From contig CM067552.1 of NCBI GenBank assembly GCA_034509755.1, positions 12,309,001 to 12,373,000 on the forward strand: DNA of 64,000 nucleotides, read 5' to 3'. A program made the position numbers and the translations under genes. This document shows, piece after piece, positions 11,951 through 21,788 of the stretch. Every line of letters starts with the position of its first letter. Position 1 is the first letter of the stretch. This DNA comes from Anisodus tanguticus (lineage: Eukaryota > Streptophyta > Magnoliopsida > Solanales > Solanaceae). The notes under the pieces are model-generated. The model ran no database searches, was not told the origin of the DNA, and worked only from the letters and a program-made list of their open reading frames with translations.

Positions 11951-12640
11951 AGGTGATACGCCCAAATTACACCTTTTAAATAGGTACAAAGTGGCCGTTG
12001 TTCAACTATAGAACACAACGAGGTTGGGGTCGACTCCCACAGAGAATACAGGGAGAAATCTACTTGTTAAGTGTAATGCTCGACTGTTAGTTTTAATTTC
12101 TAGAAAAAAGGGGAAATAATTATTTGTAATCGTAACGTTGAGTAAAAGGATTCAATAATTGATTTGTAACGATAGGTAAAATGGCAAGGGTTACGGTCCC
12201 AAATGAAAAGTAATGCAATTGGTTCTATAACTTAACTCACTTATATGCCGAAATGTCTAAACAATGGTTTCTTTTAAATTCACCAAAAGTTTCCAACTAA
12301 ATTGATGAATTTCATTACTGAGTTGTTCCACATCTTAGAATGTGACAATAAGAATAACCACTTTTATTTCAGGTTGACTATCCTATTCCTAGCTCAAGTC
12401 CTTAGATGAGGTTAAATCTCAAATCCTTGCTAACTACTCTTTTCCTAATTTTTATTTTCTTTTCCAAGTAAAAATAAAGATATTTAGGCACATTTAAAGT
12501 TAGCCACCATTAAAAGATATTAAAGCTTGAAAGGTAGCTAGAAAACACTAATGACATATAAATAAATCTTAAATATAAGACTCAATCACATAACTAACAC
12601 ATTTTGGTCCTACAACCCTAGCTAAGAAACTTAGCCACTC
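11951..12640. other. Unclassified repeat-like non-coding stretch
   Basis: Sequence changes abruptly from the LINE endonuclease frame to non-coding DNA beginning GATACGCCCAAATTACACC. A block at about 12025-12055 (GGTCGACTCCCACAGAG) resembles sequence I associate with plant retroelement ends, but I cannot place boundaries. No open frame is convincing. Confidence 0.35.
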
Positions 12641-12689
12641 ATATTTATAAATGTAAAAGCATTAAATATAATAGTATTATGAAAGCTTA

Positions 12690-12772
12690 TACCTACCAAG
12701 GTAGATGTAAGGTATGTGTACACTATACTCTTTCCGGACCCTACGTTTCATTGGATATGTTATTGTATGAAA
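12690..12772 (+). repeat. Degenerate TS-type SINE tail
   Basis: The segment reads like the 3' half of the Solanaceae TS SINE: AAGGTAGATGTAAGGTATG, then GTACACTATACTC, then GGACCCTAC, then a GGATATGTTATTGT end. Related fragments occur at 19082, 54706 and 58055. The tRNA-derived 5' part with its Pol III boxes is not recognisable. The family call is from memory of its conserved 3' sequence. Confidence 0.6.
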
Positions 12773-13750
12773 GCTTACAGTGTTGGAGGAGAAAACCAAA
12801 AAGTAAAAGATTCCTTACAAGATTCAAATACTAATTTTATTTTACTATTACAAAATTCAAGTCAAATTATGATACATTAAATAAACGTAGAGTATTTTGA
12901 AGAGAAAAAAAAATTAAAACAATTTTGAAAGAGGGAAGTCCAATAAAGTTTGATGACAATTAATGAGGATTGATAAGAAGCTAGGTACGTAAATGACTGG
13001 CTCTGTATTTTCTCACTTCTCAGCAACACTGTCTGCTTCTGGATTGTATAAGTTTCTTTAATTTGAATCGAGAATTGCACTTCTCTGTATCTGCCATCAC
13101 TCGGTGAATGCTTCGCTTTAATTTGAGTGACAGAAATACTCTTATATTTTAATAATATCTCACTTATGTTTTGATTAAAAGCTCGGCCGTCTCAAATATT
13201 TTGGGGCTCTGTTCTAATTCGTAAAAGTGAGTACTTAATATAAGTAAATATATGATTTCAATAATTAGAATTTATTTTAAATTGTAAATAACAACCCAAA
13301 ATCTAAGCTTTTCAATTATTTTAGAAAGTGACTAAGCCTAATAGGTTTGACTTGAAATTTGAATTTGGGCCTCCACATGCGCGCGCCACTGGAACTGAAT
13401 CACTTTACTTAGATTGGGCTAAGACCTGCGAATTATGGACCTTTACAGTAAATTCTGGTTAATACTACTTAATAAAAAATGAAAAAAAGAGGCCCCTAAA
13501 AATTTTCATTTTCCGGAGGCTCTGTGCGGTAGCACAGCTCGCACGGGCCCAAAGAAAGTCCTGATTAAAAGTCATAAAAAATGCTGCACAGACAGATGTT
13601 TTTGAAACTTTATATAGTAAAAAAAAAAAAAAAACTACCTGGTTTTAACTAAGCATAGTACAGAAAAAAAGGAGGAAAACTTGCAGATTTGATAAGAAAA
13701 GTATAACTTCGTCCGGCCTCAAAAATTAGCTAAAGGCAAGTATTATAAAA
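12773..13750. other. No gene seen; AT-rich intergenic DNA
   Basis: No convincing open frame. A short GC-rich patch at about 13515-13552 (with a partly palindromic CTGTGCGGTAGCACAG) may be a repeat end. A poly-A run occurs at about 13619-13634. Confidence 0.45.
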
Positions 13751-13753
13751 CTA

Positions 13754-13969
13754 CACCTCCGTCCCATTTTATATGAGGGTGTTTAACTGAACACGAAATT
13801 TAAAAAAGAAATGAATACTTTTGAAATTTATGGTCCAAAACAAATTTTAAATTTTGTAGCTGTAAAAAATTTCATAAAAGTAAATTATTTTTAAATATAA
13901 AAAAAGTATCATTCTTTTTTTTGATTAACTAAAAAGAAAAAAGTACCATATAAAATGAAATGGAGGGAG
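13754..13969. mobile_element. Stowaway-type MITE
   Basis: A 216-bp inverted-repeat element bounded by TA dinucleotides (13752-13753 and 13970-13971). The left end reads CACCTCCGTCCCATTTTATA. The right end, read from the other strand, is CTCCCTCCATTTCATTTTAT. These match the CTCCCTCCGT signature of Stowaway elements, which are mobilised in trans by Tc1/mariner transposases. The interior is AT-rich and non-coding. Confidence 0.82.
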
Positions 13970-13972
13970 TAG

Positions 13973-15763
13973 TAGAAAGAAAAAACAATGCATACCTTCA
14001 AGTATGCGGGATGATTTAACACTCCATCATGCCTAGGCATAGTTAACTAGTGCATGAATAACATCATATAAGAGTCTAATATTAGATAAATCAAGATTAA
14101 GAATTTAGTTATGATATAGTGAAAAGATTGAAAGAAATGAACTTTGGATCTAATTCATCAATTTCATTAATTAGGTGAAAATCGCCCCAACTTTATACTC
14201 ATCTTTGTGAGGCATAGAAGTTGTTTGGGACAGCAAATAGCAAGATACAAAATATATGCTAGTTCGTACAATCAATTGAACTGGTCTCCAGTTAGCAATT
14301 ACGTTGTACATGCATTTCATGAACAAGAAAATTAATCGACTGAAATCATTCAATCCAATGATACGGACACAACACGAAGGCAAATTCATAGAAATATCAC
14401 TTTACGTATGATGTATAGTTATGAAATCACTCAATCCAAAGGTACAAACACAATACAAAGGCACGTTAATAGAAATATCCTTTATATGAGGTACTATTAC
14501 AAAAGGGAAAAGGGTAAAATATACCCCATACTTTTGTTTAATAGCTAACTTTATTCTTTGTTAGTAATAGCAGATAAATATACTTCCGTCTTCAAACTTA
14601 ACAAAATTGCCCCTAATTGGATGGAATCTCTCAAATCAACCCAAAATACCTACTTTCAATTGAAAGTACTTGATTCAAACGGATCCCCAATTAAACCCGA
14701 CCCGACCCGCAACCCACCTAACTAAATTTTGAAATTAATTTGTAACAAATTTAATTTTGTAAAACTCTCAAATTAATCGGATGAAATAGTTTAGTAAAAC
14801 TTCCAAAATTTTCGGCTAAGCTTCGGATCTTTCCGGTCAGATTCCTTACCTTAATTACCAACAAAAAACAATTAAGATAAAATGTACATGTAACTTTGCT
14901 TTCAAGGACATGGGAATGGGATCTAAGATGCAAGAGGTTTATGCAGCAATTTAACTTCTGTCACTTCATTGGAGTTTACTAAGCTTGCACTCTTCTTCAT
15001 ATAAATATAAAATGTAGATTTAGAACTTAGAACATGTGATTCTAATAAAACATTATTTCAGTGTTTTAGATACTTGAGTTTAATATAATAACACATTTAG
15101 TTTGCTGTCATATTTTCCTGCTCCGAGAACTTCTTTGTTAAGTGGAGAGTTTATTGGAAACATCTCTATTAAAATTTAGTATTTAAGATGCCGGTCAGAG
15201 GGGTATTTCAAATAAAATGATAATCCACTCACACTTTTTCGGTGCTTACAAACTTTTTCAGATAAAATTCATATCCAGATATATTTAATTCAATTTTTAA
15301 ATACTATTCTTTTTTAACCCACTTCAAAAATAATGTAAGTATCTTTTTCCAACTTCAACATAATATTTTCCAAACACACACATATATATACTGTTTTTTT
15401 TTACTGTTTTAACATGCACATGGTTCGAAACAAAAGGACCCATTGCTTCTCTCTTGTATCCGTCCACGTGTCTCATGAGTGACTTATAATTAATAATTAA
15501 CTCCCTTTCAATTATTAATCCCATCTCCTAAATTGGATGGCACATTAATTTAAGAAACAAGTTGTCAATGAGAAGGACGTTTGAAAAGATATTTGAAGTG
15601 TCTCGTTTAATCTCCCTATAACATAGTCGGCATCTTGGGCATTATAATTTGATAGCTGGATTAATACACGCTTTACCATTTTGTGTATTGCCTCAAAGGG
15701 TTTCTAACACATATTGAACATTTTCTTTTTAAGCAATAGAAACATTGATAATGTTCAAATGAT
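13973..15763. other. No gene seen; contains a diverged tandem duplication
   Basis: AT-rich DNA without a plausible gene. Two diverged copies of a roughly 75-bp unit lie at about 14342-14415 and 14424-14497, sharing CAATCCAA and ATAGAAATATC. At about 14505-14640 a segment (AAGGGTAAAATATACC) resembles a Mutator-type MITE end, but no partner end was found. Confidence 0.45.
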
Positions 15764-15768
15764 GATCG

Positions 15769-16864
15769 TGTTGGTTATAAAGGTGCAGAAAAACGGGAAT
15801 TACAAATAACTGCTCAAACGTATCAGAACTGAAAATATAATTCAACAACAAAACTAAAATTACAATTGTTGAAGAGGAAAAACTGGAAACTGTTTTTGCT
15901 GAGTCGAGTGTGGCACTCTGTCTTTAAGACAATATTGCCCCGTATGTATCCTTTATACGTCCTGGACAATTTGTCTCTCAAGATAAAACAGCAATGGAAC
16001 ACTTGAGCAAAGGAAACTCAAGAGCTACCGTGAAGAATATTGAGCAATGAAATGATGCTTGGAAGTTGTAGGAAGAAACTGTTTTGCTTGTGTATTTTCG
16101 TGTATTGTAAGTGTGCCTCAACAATGGTGCAAGGGGTGTTTATATAGGTGAGGAAGGAGCTGTTTAACTGCCTGCATAACAGCCATTATTGGCCAAATAA
16201 TGGTCATTATGGAGGTAGTAAAGCCACCAAAATAAATGGTGAGAAAGACCAGGGGATTGGCCATTATAGGAGGAGTAATTCAACCAAAATAAATGGCTGA
16301 ATTGAGTGCTTGGCGTTTCTGATCTTCTCTGCCAATTCTGACTTTCTGGAAACTTCAGGGACCAAACTGTACATCTTGAAACTTCAGGGACCAAACTGTA
16401 CTTCTGACAAAGTTCTCTGGCCCAAAAAGATAATATCAGAATGCCCACAGCCCACGACCCGTGACCCCGGAACTCGGAACCGGACGGGCGGCGGCGCGCG
16501 TGTGGGCTTTCCTCGAACCGAAGCACATCTAGGTCCTCCCTCCTTTAAACACATGGGATACCCCTTGGGGTCCCAAACCCCAAACCAATTTTGAGTCTTA
16601 TATACACAACAATTCTTTCTTCCTCTACCGATGAGGGAGAATTGAACACAATACCACACTTTCCATGATTCAAACACCTCACTTCGTGGACCAATATCTC
16701 TTTCATTTCTCAATGAAATTTGACGATTCTTGGCCCTACGGTTATCTACGTACTTAGTAGATCATGCATGTGTGAAGAACCGGATTCTCCAACATACGTA
16801 CCACTAGTGTTTAAGCCGTTAAAGTTGGTCGGTCGCAACTCCCGCCAAAGGCAAATTTCCAACA
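15769..16864 (-). repeat. Solo LTR, same family as 10213-11278, inverted
   Basis: On the minus strand it begins TGTTGGAAATTTGCC and ends with the complement of TGTTGGTTATAAAGG. It is flanked by the exact 5-bp duplication GATCG (15764-15768 and 16865-16869). It matches the plus-strand solo LTR over nearly its full length, including the TATATAAA box (about 16138-16148 on this strand) and the GC-rich tract near 16460-16500. A 23-bp unit containing GGGACCAAACTGTAC is tandemly duplicated at about 16358-16402, against one copy in the other LTR. Confidence 0.92.
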
Positions 16865-16869
16865 GATCG

Positions 16870-17378
16870 TAAGCTCTTATATATTTTAGCATTATTCTAC
16901 TCATGCATTAACGGTGTAAATAATGTTTACATGATTAGATCAATTAAAAACTAACTACATATGTTTGGTACGTTTTAACTTTCAATCGAGAAAGACGGGA
17001 GTGAGGGCTTATTGCTATGGTCAGTGCAGTAATATTTGTGAAACTAATCATGCCTTTATGCCAATCATCGTAGAAGTTGTTCCTAGGAACTCCAAAAATA
17101 ACATGAAAGAGAGTACCGTCTACTCACCGGCAACGAGAACAGTAACAATCATTTGATAATCTACAAAATGTTTGATATCCCCAAAAGAGTCTAGATAGTC
17201 CACTCCAACCATTAAATTACATTAATGGTGCAAATTCTTTTAAAACTACTTTGATGGTCTAAAAATTATTTACACTTTAAAATTAATGTGTACATATTAA
17301 CAATTTGTTGGTGCAGCGGAAATACTCCTTAAAACATGCTCCAGCAACATGCTTTTAAACCGGTAAAATTACTTCTCC
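16870..17378. other. Non-coding, with one uncertain short frame at 16965-17156
   Basis: Upstream flank of the small secreted-protein gene. A 63-codon plus-strand frame at 16965-17156 contains the less random stretch AYCYGQCSNICETNHAFMP followed by IIVEVVPRN. It may be a relic exon, but I cannot assign a family and no splice partner was found. It is not called as a gene. Confidence 0.35.
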
Positions 17379-17385
17379 TATAAAT
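17379..17385 (+). promoter_or_regulatory. TATA box for the small secreted-protein gene
   Basis: TATAAAT within CTCCTATAAATTTC, about 119 bp upstream of the ATG at 17498. Transcription would start near 17410, giving an A-rich leader of about 90 bases, typical of plant mRNAs. Inferred from position only. Confidence 0.5.
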
Positions 17386-17497
17386 TTCAACATCTTCCAA
17401 ATCAATTATGCACCCAAAACAAACAAAGAAAACAAGGAAAAAATTCTCAACTTTTGAACCAATAGAGTTCGAGGAAAACAAACAAGCAAACCAAAAA

Positions 17498-17776
17498 ATG
17501 GATAGGAAAATTCTTGGTTTGTCTGCCCTAACACTCATGATTTGCTCTCTACCTGTTACAAAAACATGGGCCGATGAAGAAGAAAACCAGGAAGCAGCCG
17601 CCGCGGCGACCCAAAACCCTAATCCAAATGCAGCTGTGGGAACTTCAGCAGCACCAAAAGGAGGTGATGATGTGGATGGTAACCATGATAGTGACCAAAA
17701 TTATGCCTCCCATGGTGGTTTTGATGGTGGGCCTGAAGATCAGTTTGGTCCTGAGACCGTTGTTGTTGGGCATTAA
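17498..17776 (+). CDS. Small secreted acidic protein, 92 residues, unknown function
   Basis: An intact single-exon frame. The start is the ATG at 17498 in a good plant context (AAAAAATGGA). The longer frame opening upstream at 17408 would hide the signal peptide. Residues 1-25 form a classic signal peptide: MDRK, hydrophobic ILGLSALTLMICSLPV, then TKTWA before the predicted cut. The mature part of about 67 residues is acidic, with an EEENQE start, an alanine run (about 33-37), Asn-Pro repeats, and a Gly/Asp/His-rich end that finishes VVVGH. It has no cysteines, so it is not a defensin, LTP or other knottin. It is probably exported to the cell wall or apoplast. A TATA box lies at 17379. I do not recognise the family. 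Confidence 0.65.
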   Translation: MDRKILGLSALTLMICSLPVTKTWADEEENQEAAAAATQNPNPNAAVGTSAAPKGGDDVDGNHDSDQNYASHGGFDGGPEDQFGPETVVVGH

Positions 17777-18285
17777 GTTAATTATTAATTACTAATACAT
17801 TCATCAGAGACGTATTCAGAATTTAAATATAACATGTATACGTTTTAATATATACATGTTTTTGTGACATTTTATATTAACATGTAATAATTCCAATTTT
17901 GAAACAATTGTACTTGTGCATTCCTTGCCTATTTATTGGGTCGCCTCTAAATTGGTTGTTCACTTGGTTCGTTTTCTTTTGAAACTGAACCCTCGATAAC
18001 ACCTTATTTGAAGAATTACCTTATATTTGTCCTTTCTCCCCTTACAAAATTATTTTTCAACTAATTGGAACTATCTACACCACCTGCTCACTGGATCCTG
18101 GAAAGTTGAAGTGTTGAGACAAATTCCTAACAAGGAAAGCTATTAATACTATCTAGAGTAATATTAAAACTCTCCCTCTGACCCTGTCCATCTTGTCTTT
18201 TCTTTGTTGTTGAAATCTTTTATTATTCGTCTTTTCTTTTTCTTCACCCCACCCAATCCGGAGGATCAATAATTTTCTTGCTTAT
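17777..18285. other. 3' flank of the small gene; no gene seen
   Basis: AT-rich DNA that probably includes the 3' untranslated end of the gene ending at 17776. No canonical AATAAA was singled out. No repeat ends are recognised. Confidence 0.4.
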
Positions 18286-18289
18286 CCTT

Positions 18290-18370
18290 CAACGTAACTC
18301 GAACCTTAACCTATTGGTTGATAGGCGGAGGTGCTCCACCACTAGAGCAAGCCTCACTTGTCTCAATCCA
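18290..18370 (-). repeat. tRNA-derived SINE head (Pol III promoter-like)
   Basis: On the minus strand a D-arm/A-box-like GCTTGCTCTAGTGGTGGAGC is followed about 30 bases later by a B-box-like GGTTCGAGT. This is the internal promoter layout of tRNA-derived SINEs. The anticodon and T arms do not fold into an acceptable tRNA. The body would extend leftward on this strand, where the 3' end is not clear. Confidence 0.55.
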
Positions 18371-19080
18371 AACTATCTTCATTTCTTTTTCTCTTGTACT
18401 ATGTTGATTTAGATGCTTGTTCTATTGATTGTAAAGAACACAAATTTAAGGGCAAAAATTAAAGACCACCCCGAATAGGGGCATTTGTGTGAATGACCCT
18501 GCAAAACATTCTCGGAAAAGTATTTTCCTTATACAAAACACACCCTTTATGTATAAAATTGTATCGGACCTTTAACAGCTCTCATGCTAATTGTATTTTT
18601 TTTTCGCTTGTCATGTTTTTGACATCTCCCACCCTAAAAGCTGATCATAATCAATGATTTTGCCATGCTAGTTTGCTAGAATGTCAAGAGTTGCGTTACT
18701 TGGATGTGGTATTAATCCCCAAGCATATAAAAATATAAAGTATATTTACTTGCACCTAATGTAGATGCACTACCAAATTAAGTTACCGAAAATTTCAACG
18801 GAAATTACCAATGGCTGAGAAATCTATGAAAATTACTGCAACTTGTATATATATTGGAAGTTTGGAACTAAATAGTAGAAAATTACGGTTTAAACCTTAA
18901 CTACGGCTTTCATAATTTATTAAGCTATAACTTCTTTACCATGGATTAGCTGTGGGAAAAGTTATCCACGACCTCTCGTCGAAAAGACCAGGTCGTTGAA
19001 AGAAAATAAAAAATTATTGGGAGATTGATATGTATATATATAATTGTCAACAACTTTTGAAAAAATTCTAACTAAATATT
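18371..19080. other. No gene seen; small repeat fragment at 18447-18515
   Basis: Mostly AT-rich. The fragment at about 18447-18515 (AAGGGCAAAAATTAAAGACC) closely resembles the right side of the inverted-repeat element at 47280-47700 and is probably a relic of the same family. Confidence 0.4.
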
Positions 19081-19081
19081 A

Positions 19082-19205
19082 ACAACAACAACAACATAAT
19101 CCCACAACGTGAGGTCTGAGAAGGGTAGAATATACGCAGATCTTACATCTATCTTGGTAGGTAGAGCGGCTGTTTTCGAGAAACCTTCGGCTCAAGACAG
19201 AGCAT
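19082..19205 (-). repeat. TS-type SINE, minus strand
   Basis: On the minus strand it reads GGTAAGATCTGCGTATATTC-like SINE sequence, then a diverged GACCTCACGTTGTGGGATTA and a (TTG)n tail (the AACAACAACAACAAC at 19080-19094). The upstream part (CTTGAGCCGAAGGTTTC on this strand) is also seen in the copy at 54706. It is a 5'-truncated or diverged copy. Confidence 0.72.
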
Positions 19206-20023
19206 AAGCACGAGCAAAGCAAAATCAAAAACACAGATTAGACTCATCAATTAAAACCCAAAAAAGAGCATTGTATGGCTAAATTATCTAAAACATACGA
19301 GATACTAGGAGAATTTGAAGATTCTCATCCTTATCTCATGCTTGAAAGACGTATATTCTTCCAAAAAGTAACGTAACCATTTTCATCTCAGATCAGAGAA
19401 GATTAGAAGCAAAAACCAAGAGAAAAAAAAAACATATTTCAACTTTCTTTTTTTCTTCTCTTTTTTTAGTTTTCGATTGAACAAGTGTGAGTGGATGTGG
19501 TTGGAATTGGTTAGAAACACCTAGACGAGGTTATTTAAAAAATTTAAGAAAGGTTAGAGTGATTTGGACTAATTTGTAGTAAAAAATCAAACCTAGAAAA
19601 TATTACTATAACATATGCATAGCATGCTATATATTGTGTAAATCCATATATGCGGATCTAGAGAGAATGAATTCACTACTAAGTAGAGGAAGAAAAAACT
19701 AGACAAATAAGAACTTCAATAGGATTTGAGCCCTCATATGCAGGGACATAATTCTATCGCCACTACTCAAACCTCTTTGAACATGGGGCCAACCAATAAT
19801 ATTAGACCTACTCTAAGAATTGCCTACATATAAAAAAAATTATTAGAAATATCCTTGGTCTAGTAGCAGAAATTGAACTTACTTAAAGCTTAACTAGCCT
19901 CCCCGATGAGGGTTTCAATTCCCCTTGGGAATATATAATGATTTTTCTTTTAATTTAAGAATGTTGGGAACCCGTATACATCAAATTCGGGATCCACCAC
20001 GGTGGAAAATCAAGCAAAGAGAA
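19206..20023. other. No gene seen; left flank of copia B
   Basis: AT-rich DNA without a convincing frame. The CTAAC at 20024-20028 is the target duplication of copia B. Confidence 0.45.
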
Positions 20024-20028
20024 CTAAC

Positions 20029-20225
20029 TAATAGAATATTTTCTGAATATTGTTCCATTAATTGTATTAATTGTATATCTCCTATTTTAAGTAAAATTAT
20101 AATCCTTTTGTAATTAGATTGATTAGTTACCTAGTTTATAGGAAGTTAAATACTTATGTATGTATATATATATATATATATATTGTAAATCATTCATCAA
20201 TAAAATCAAGGAACATATTCTTTTA
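20029..20225 (+). repeat. 5' LTR of copia B
   Basis: About 197 bp, beginning TAATAGAATATTTTCTG and ending ATTCTTTTA. It contains a (TA)n microsatellite at about 20163-20182 that the 3' LTR largely lacks. The ends read TAA/TTA instead of TG/CA; the exact target duplication supports these boundaries. Confidence 0.82.
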
Positions 20226-20237
20226 TGGTATCAGTAG
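20226..20237 (+). promoter_or_regulatory. Primer-binding site of copia B (initiator tRNA-Met)
   Basis: TGGTATCAGTAG directly follows the 5' LTR. It matches the TGGTATCAGAGC complement of initiator tRNA-Met except near its 3' end. This is the minus-strand primer site of most plant copia elements. Confidence 0.75.
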
Positions 20238-20358
20238 CCTAACCCTAAATCTCCTACCCTAGCCGCCGACTTCTTCTCTCGGCCGCCCCTTTCCCCACGA
20301 CGGAACTCTAGTTTTTTCGACCATTTTCCCTCTCTCTTCCTCATAAATTTCATCTTCC

Positions 20359-21783
20359 ATGGCTAACAAAACCAAATTTCATCCTGCACTTGCAATCAAT
20401 AATATCAAAAACTTCATCCCTGTCACCCTTGAGATGGAAAAGGGTCAATACTTCTCGTGGGCGGAGCTTTTTAAGATCCATTGTCGTGTTTACGAAGTTA
20501 TCGACCACATCATCCCTCCTACACCGAAGTCCACAGACCTCCCCTTGGCTTCGACTTTTGATGATGCACTCTGGTCTCGTTTGGACGCAGCCGTCCTACT
20601 GTAGATATACGGCACGAACTCTAATGATCTGTTGCACACCATCACTGAGACCGATGCCACAGTCCGCCAAACGTGGGAATATTTGGAAAGTATTTTCCAC
20701 GACAATAGAACTCAATAAGCGGTATACCTTGAAAATCAGCTCAAGGACACGTTGATTTCCCAACCGTGTCTGCATATTGTCAAGAACTCAAGATGTTTGT
20801 TGATCAACTCTCCAACGTTGGTGCACCCGTCACTAATCAGCGACTGGTTATGCAACTAATTGCAGGCTTGAACAAATTCTATGACGGCGCTGCCACCATC
20901 CTTCAGCAATGCACGTTGTTACCACCGTTTTATGAGTCTCGTTCGAAGCTAATTCTTGAGGAAACCCGAAAAATCAAGCACAACACCACTCAGGCCAGCA
21001 TATCAGACACCGCCTTCACCACCACTATCAGGCCATCCGCCGACGGCCGGACCTTCAACTCCAGCAGCCAGCACTGTCGACCCGAGGATCCGCAGCAGTT
21101 CGGATCGACCCGCAACAACCGTTGAGGGTGGCAGTCCGGTAAGGGTCACGGCTGATGAAATTCTAGTAATAACGGTGGCGGGAAGAGGCAATCCCCGCCG
21201 GTAGGAAAAAGTCAGCAGTGACCGCAGCAGTAGCAGCAACCTCCACCGTGGGCTACCTACCCACCATAAAATGCGTGGGCCCCACCGTCATGGGCCTCTC
21301 CTCATTGCCCGTATCCGACATCCTAATGGACTTGACCTCCGACCCAACATGGCATACTCGGCGCACATCCACAACAGGCCTACACAGCATAGGGCCCTCA
21401 ACTTATGCACCAACTGACATTGAAGCAGCTATGAACACAATGTCACTCAACGTTCTAGACGAAAATTGGTATATGGACACATACGCCACATCTCACATGA
21501 CGGCATTACAAGGTACTCTCTCATCTTATTCCAATTTGAGTAATTTAAATTTGAATATTATTGTTGGTAGTGGACAAGGCATTCCTATTTGCGGTTTTGG
21601 TCATTCATCCTTATCCTCACCACATCCACCACTAATCTTTAAAAAATGTCCTTCACGCCCTTAAACTCATTAAGAATCTAATCTACGTGCGACGTTTCAC
21701 AACTAATAATAATGTTTCCCTTGACTTTGATCCTTTTGGTTTTTCTGTGAAGAATTTTACGATAGAGAGATGAATAATGAGAT
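20359..21783 (+). pseudogene. Copia B gag and protease, broken
   Basis: Gag starts at the ATG at 20359 (MANKTKFHPALAINNIKNF) and stays open to a stop at about 20602. It then continues in other frames (an AVYLENQLKDTL stretch near 20718; VDQLSNVGAPV and GLNKFYDGAATIL around 20800-20900). The protease active site near 21468-21500 reads WYMDTYATSHMT, where the family's DTGATSH glycine is Tyr, so catalysis would be lost. No clean CCHC zinc knuckle is visible; the region at about 21000-21400 is Pro/Ser-rich. The foreign solo LTR begins at 21789, shortly after the protease. Confidence 0.85.
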
Positions 21784-21788
21784 GTGAC

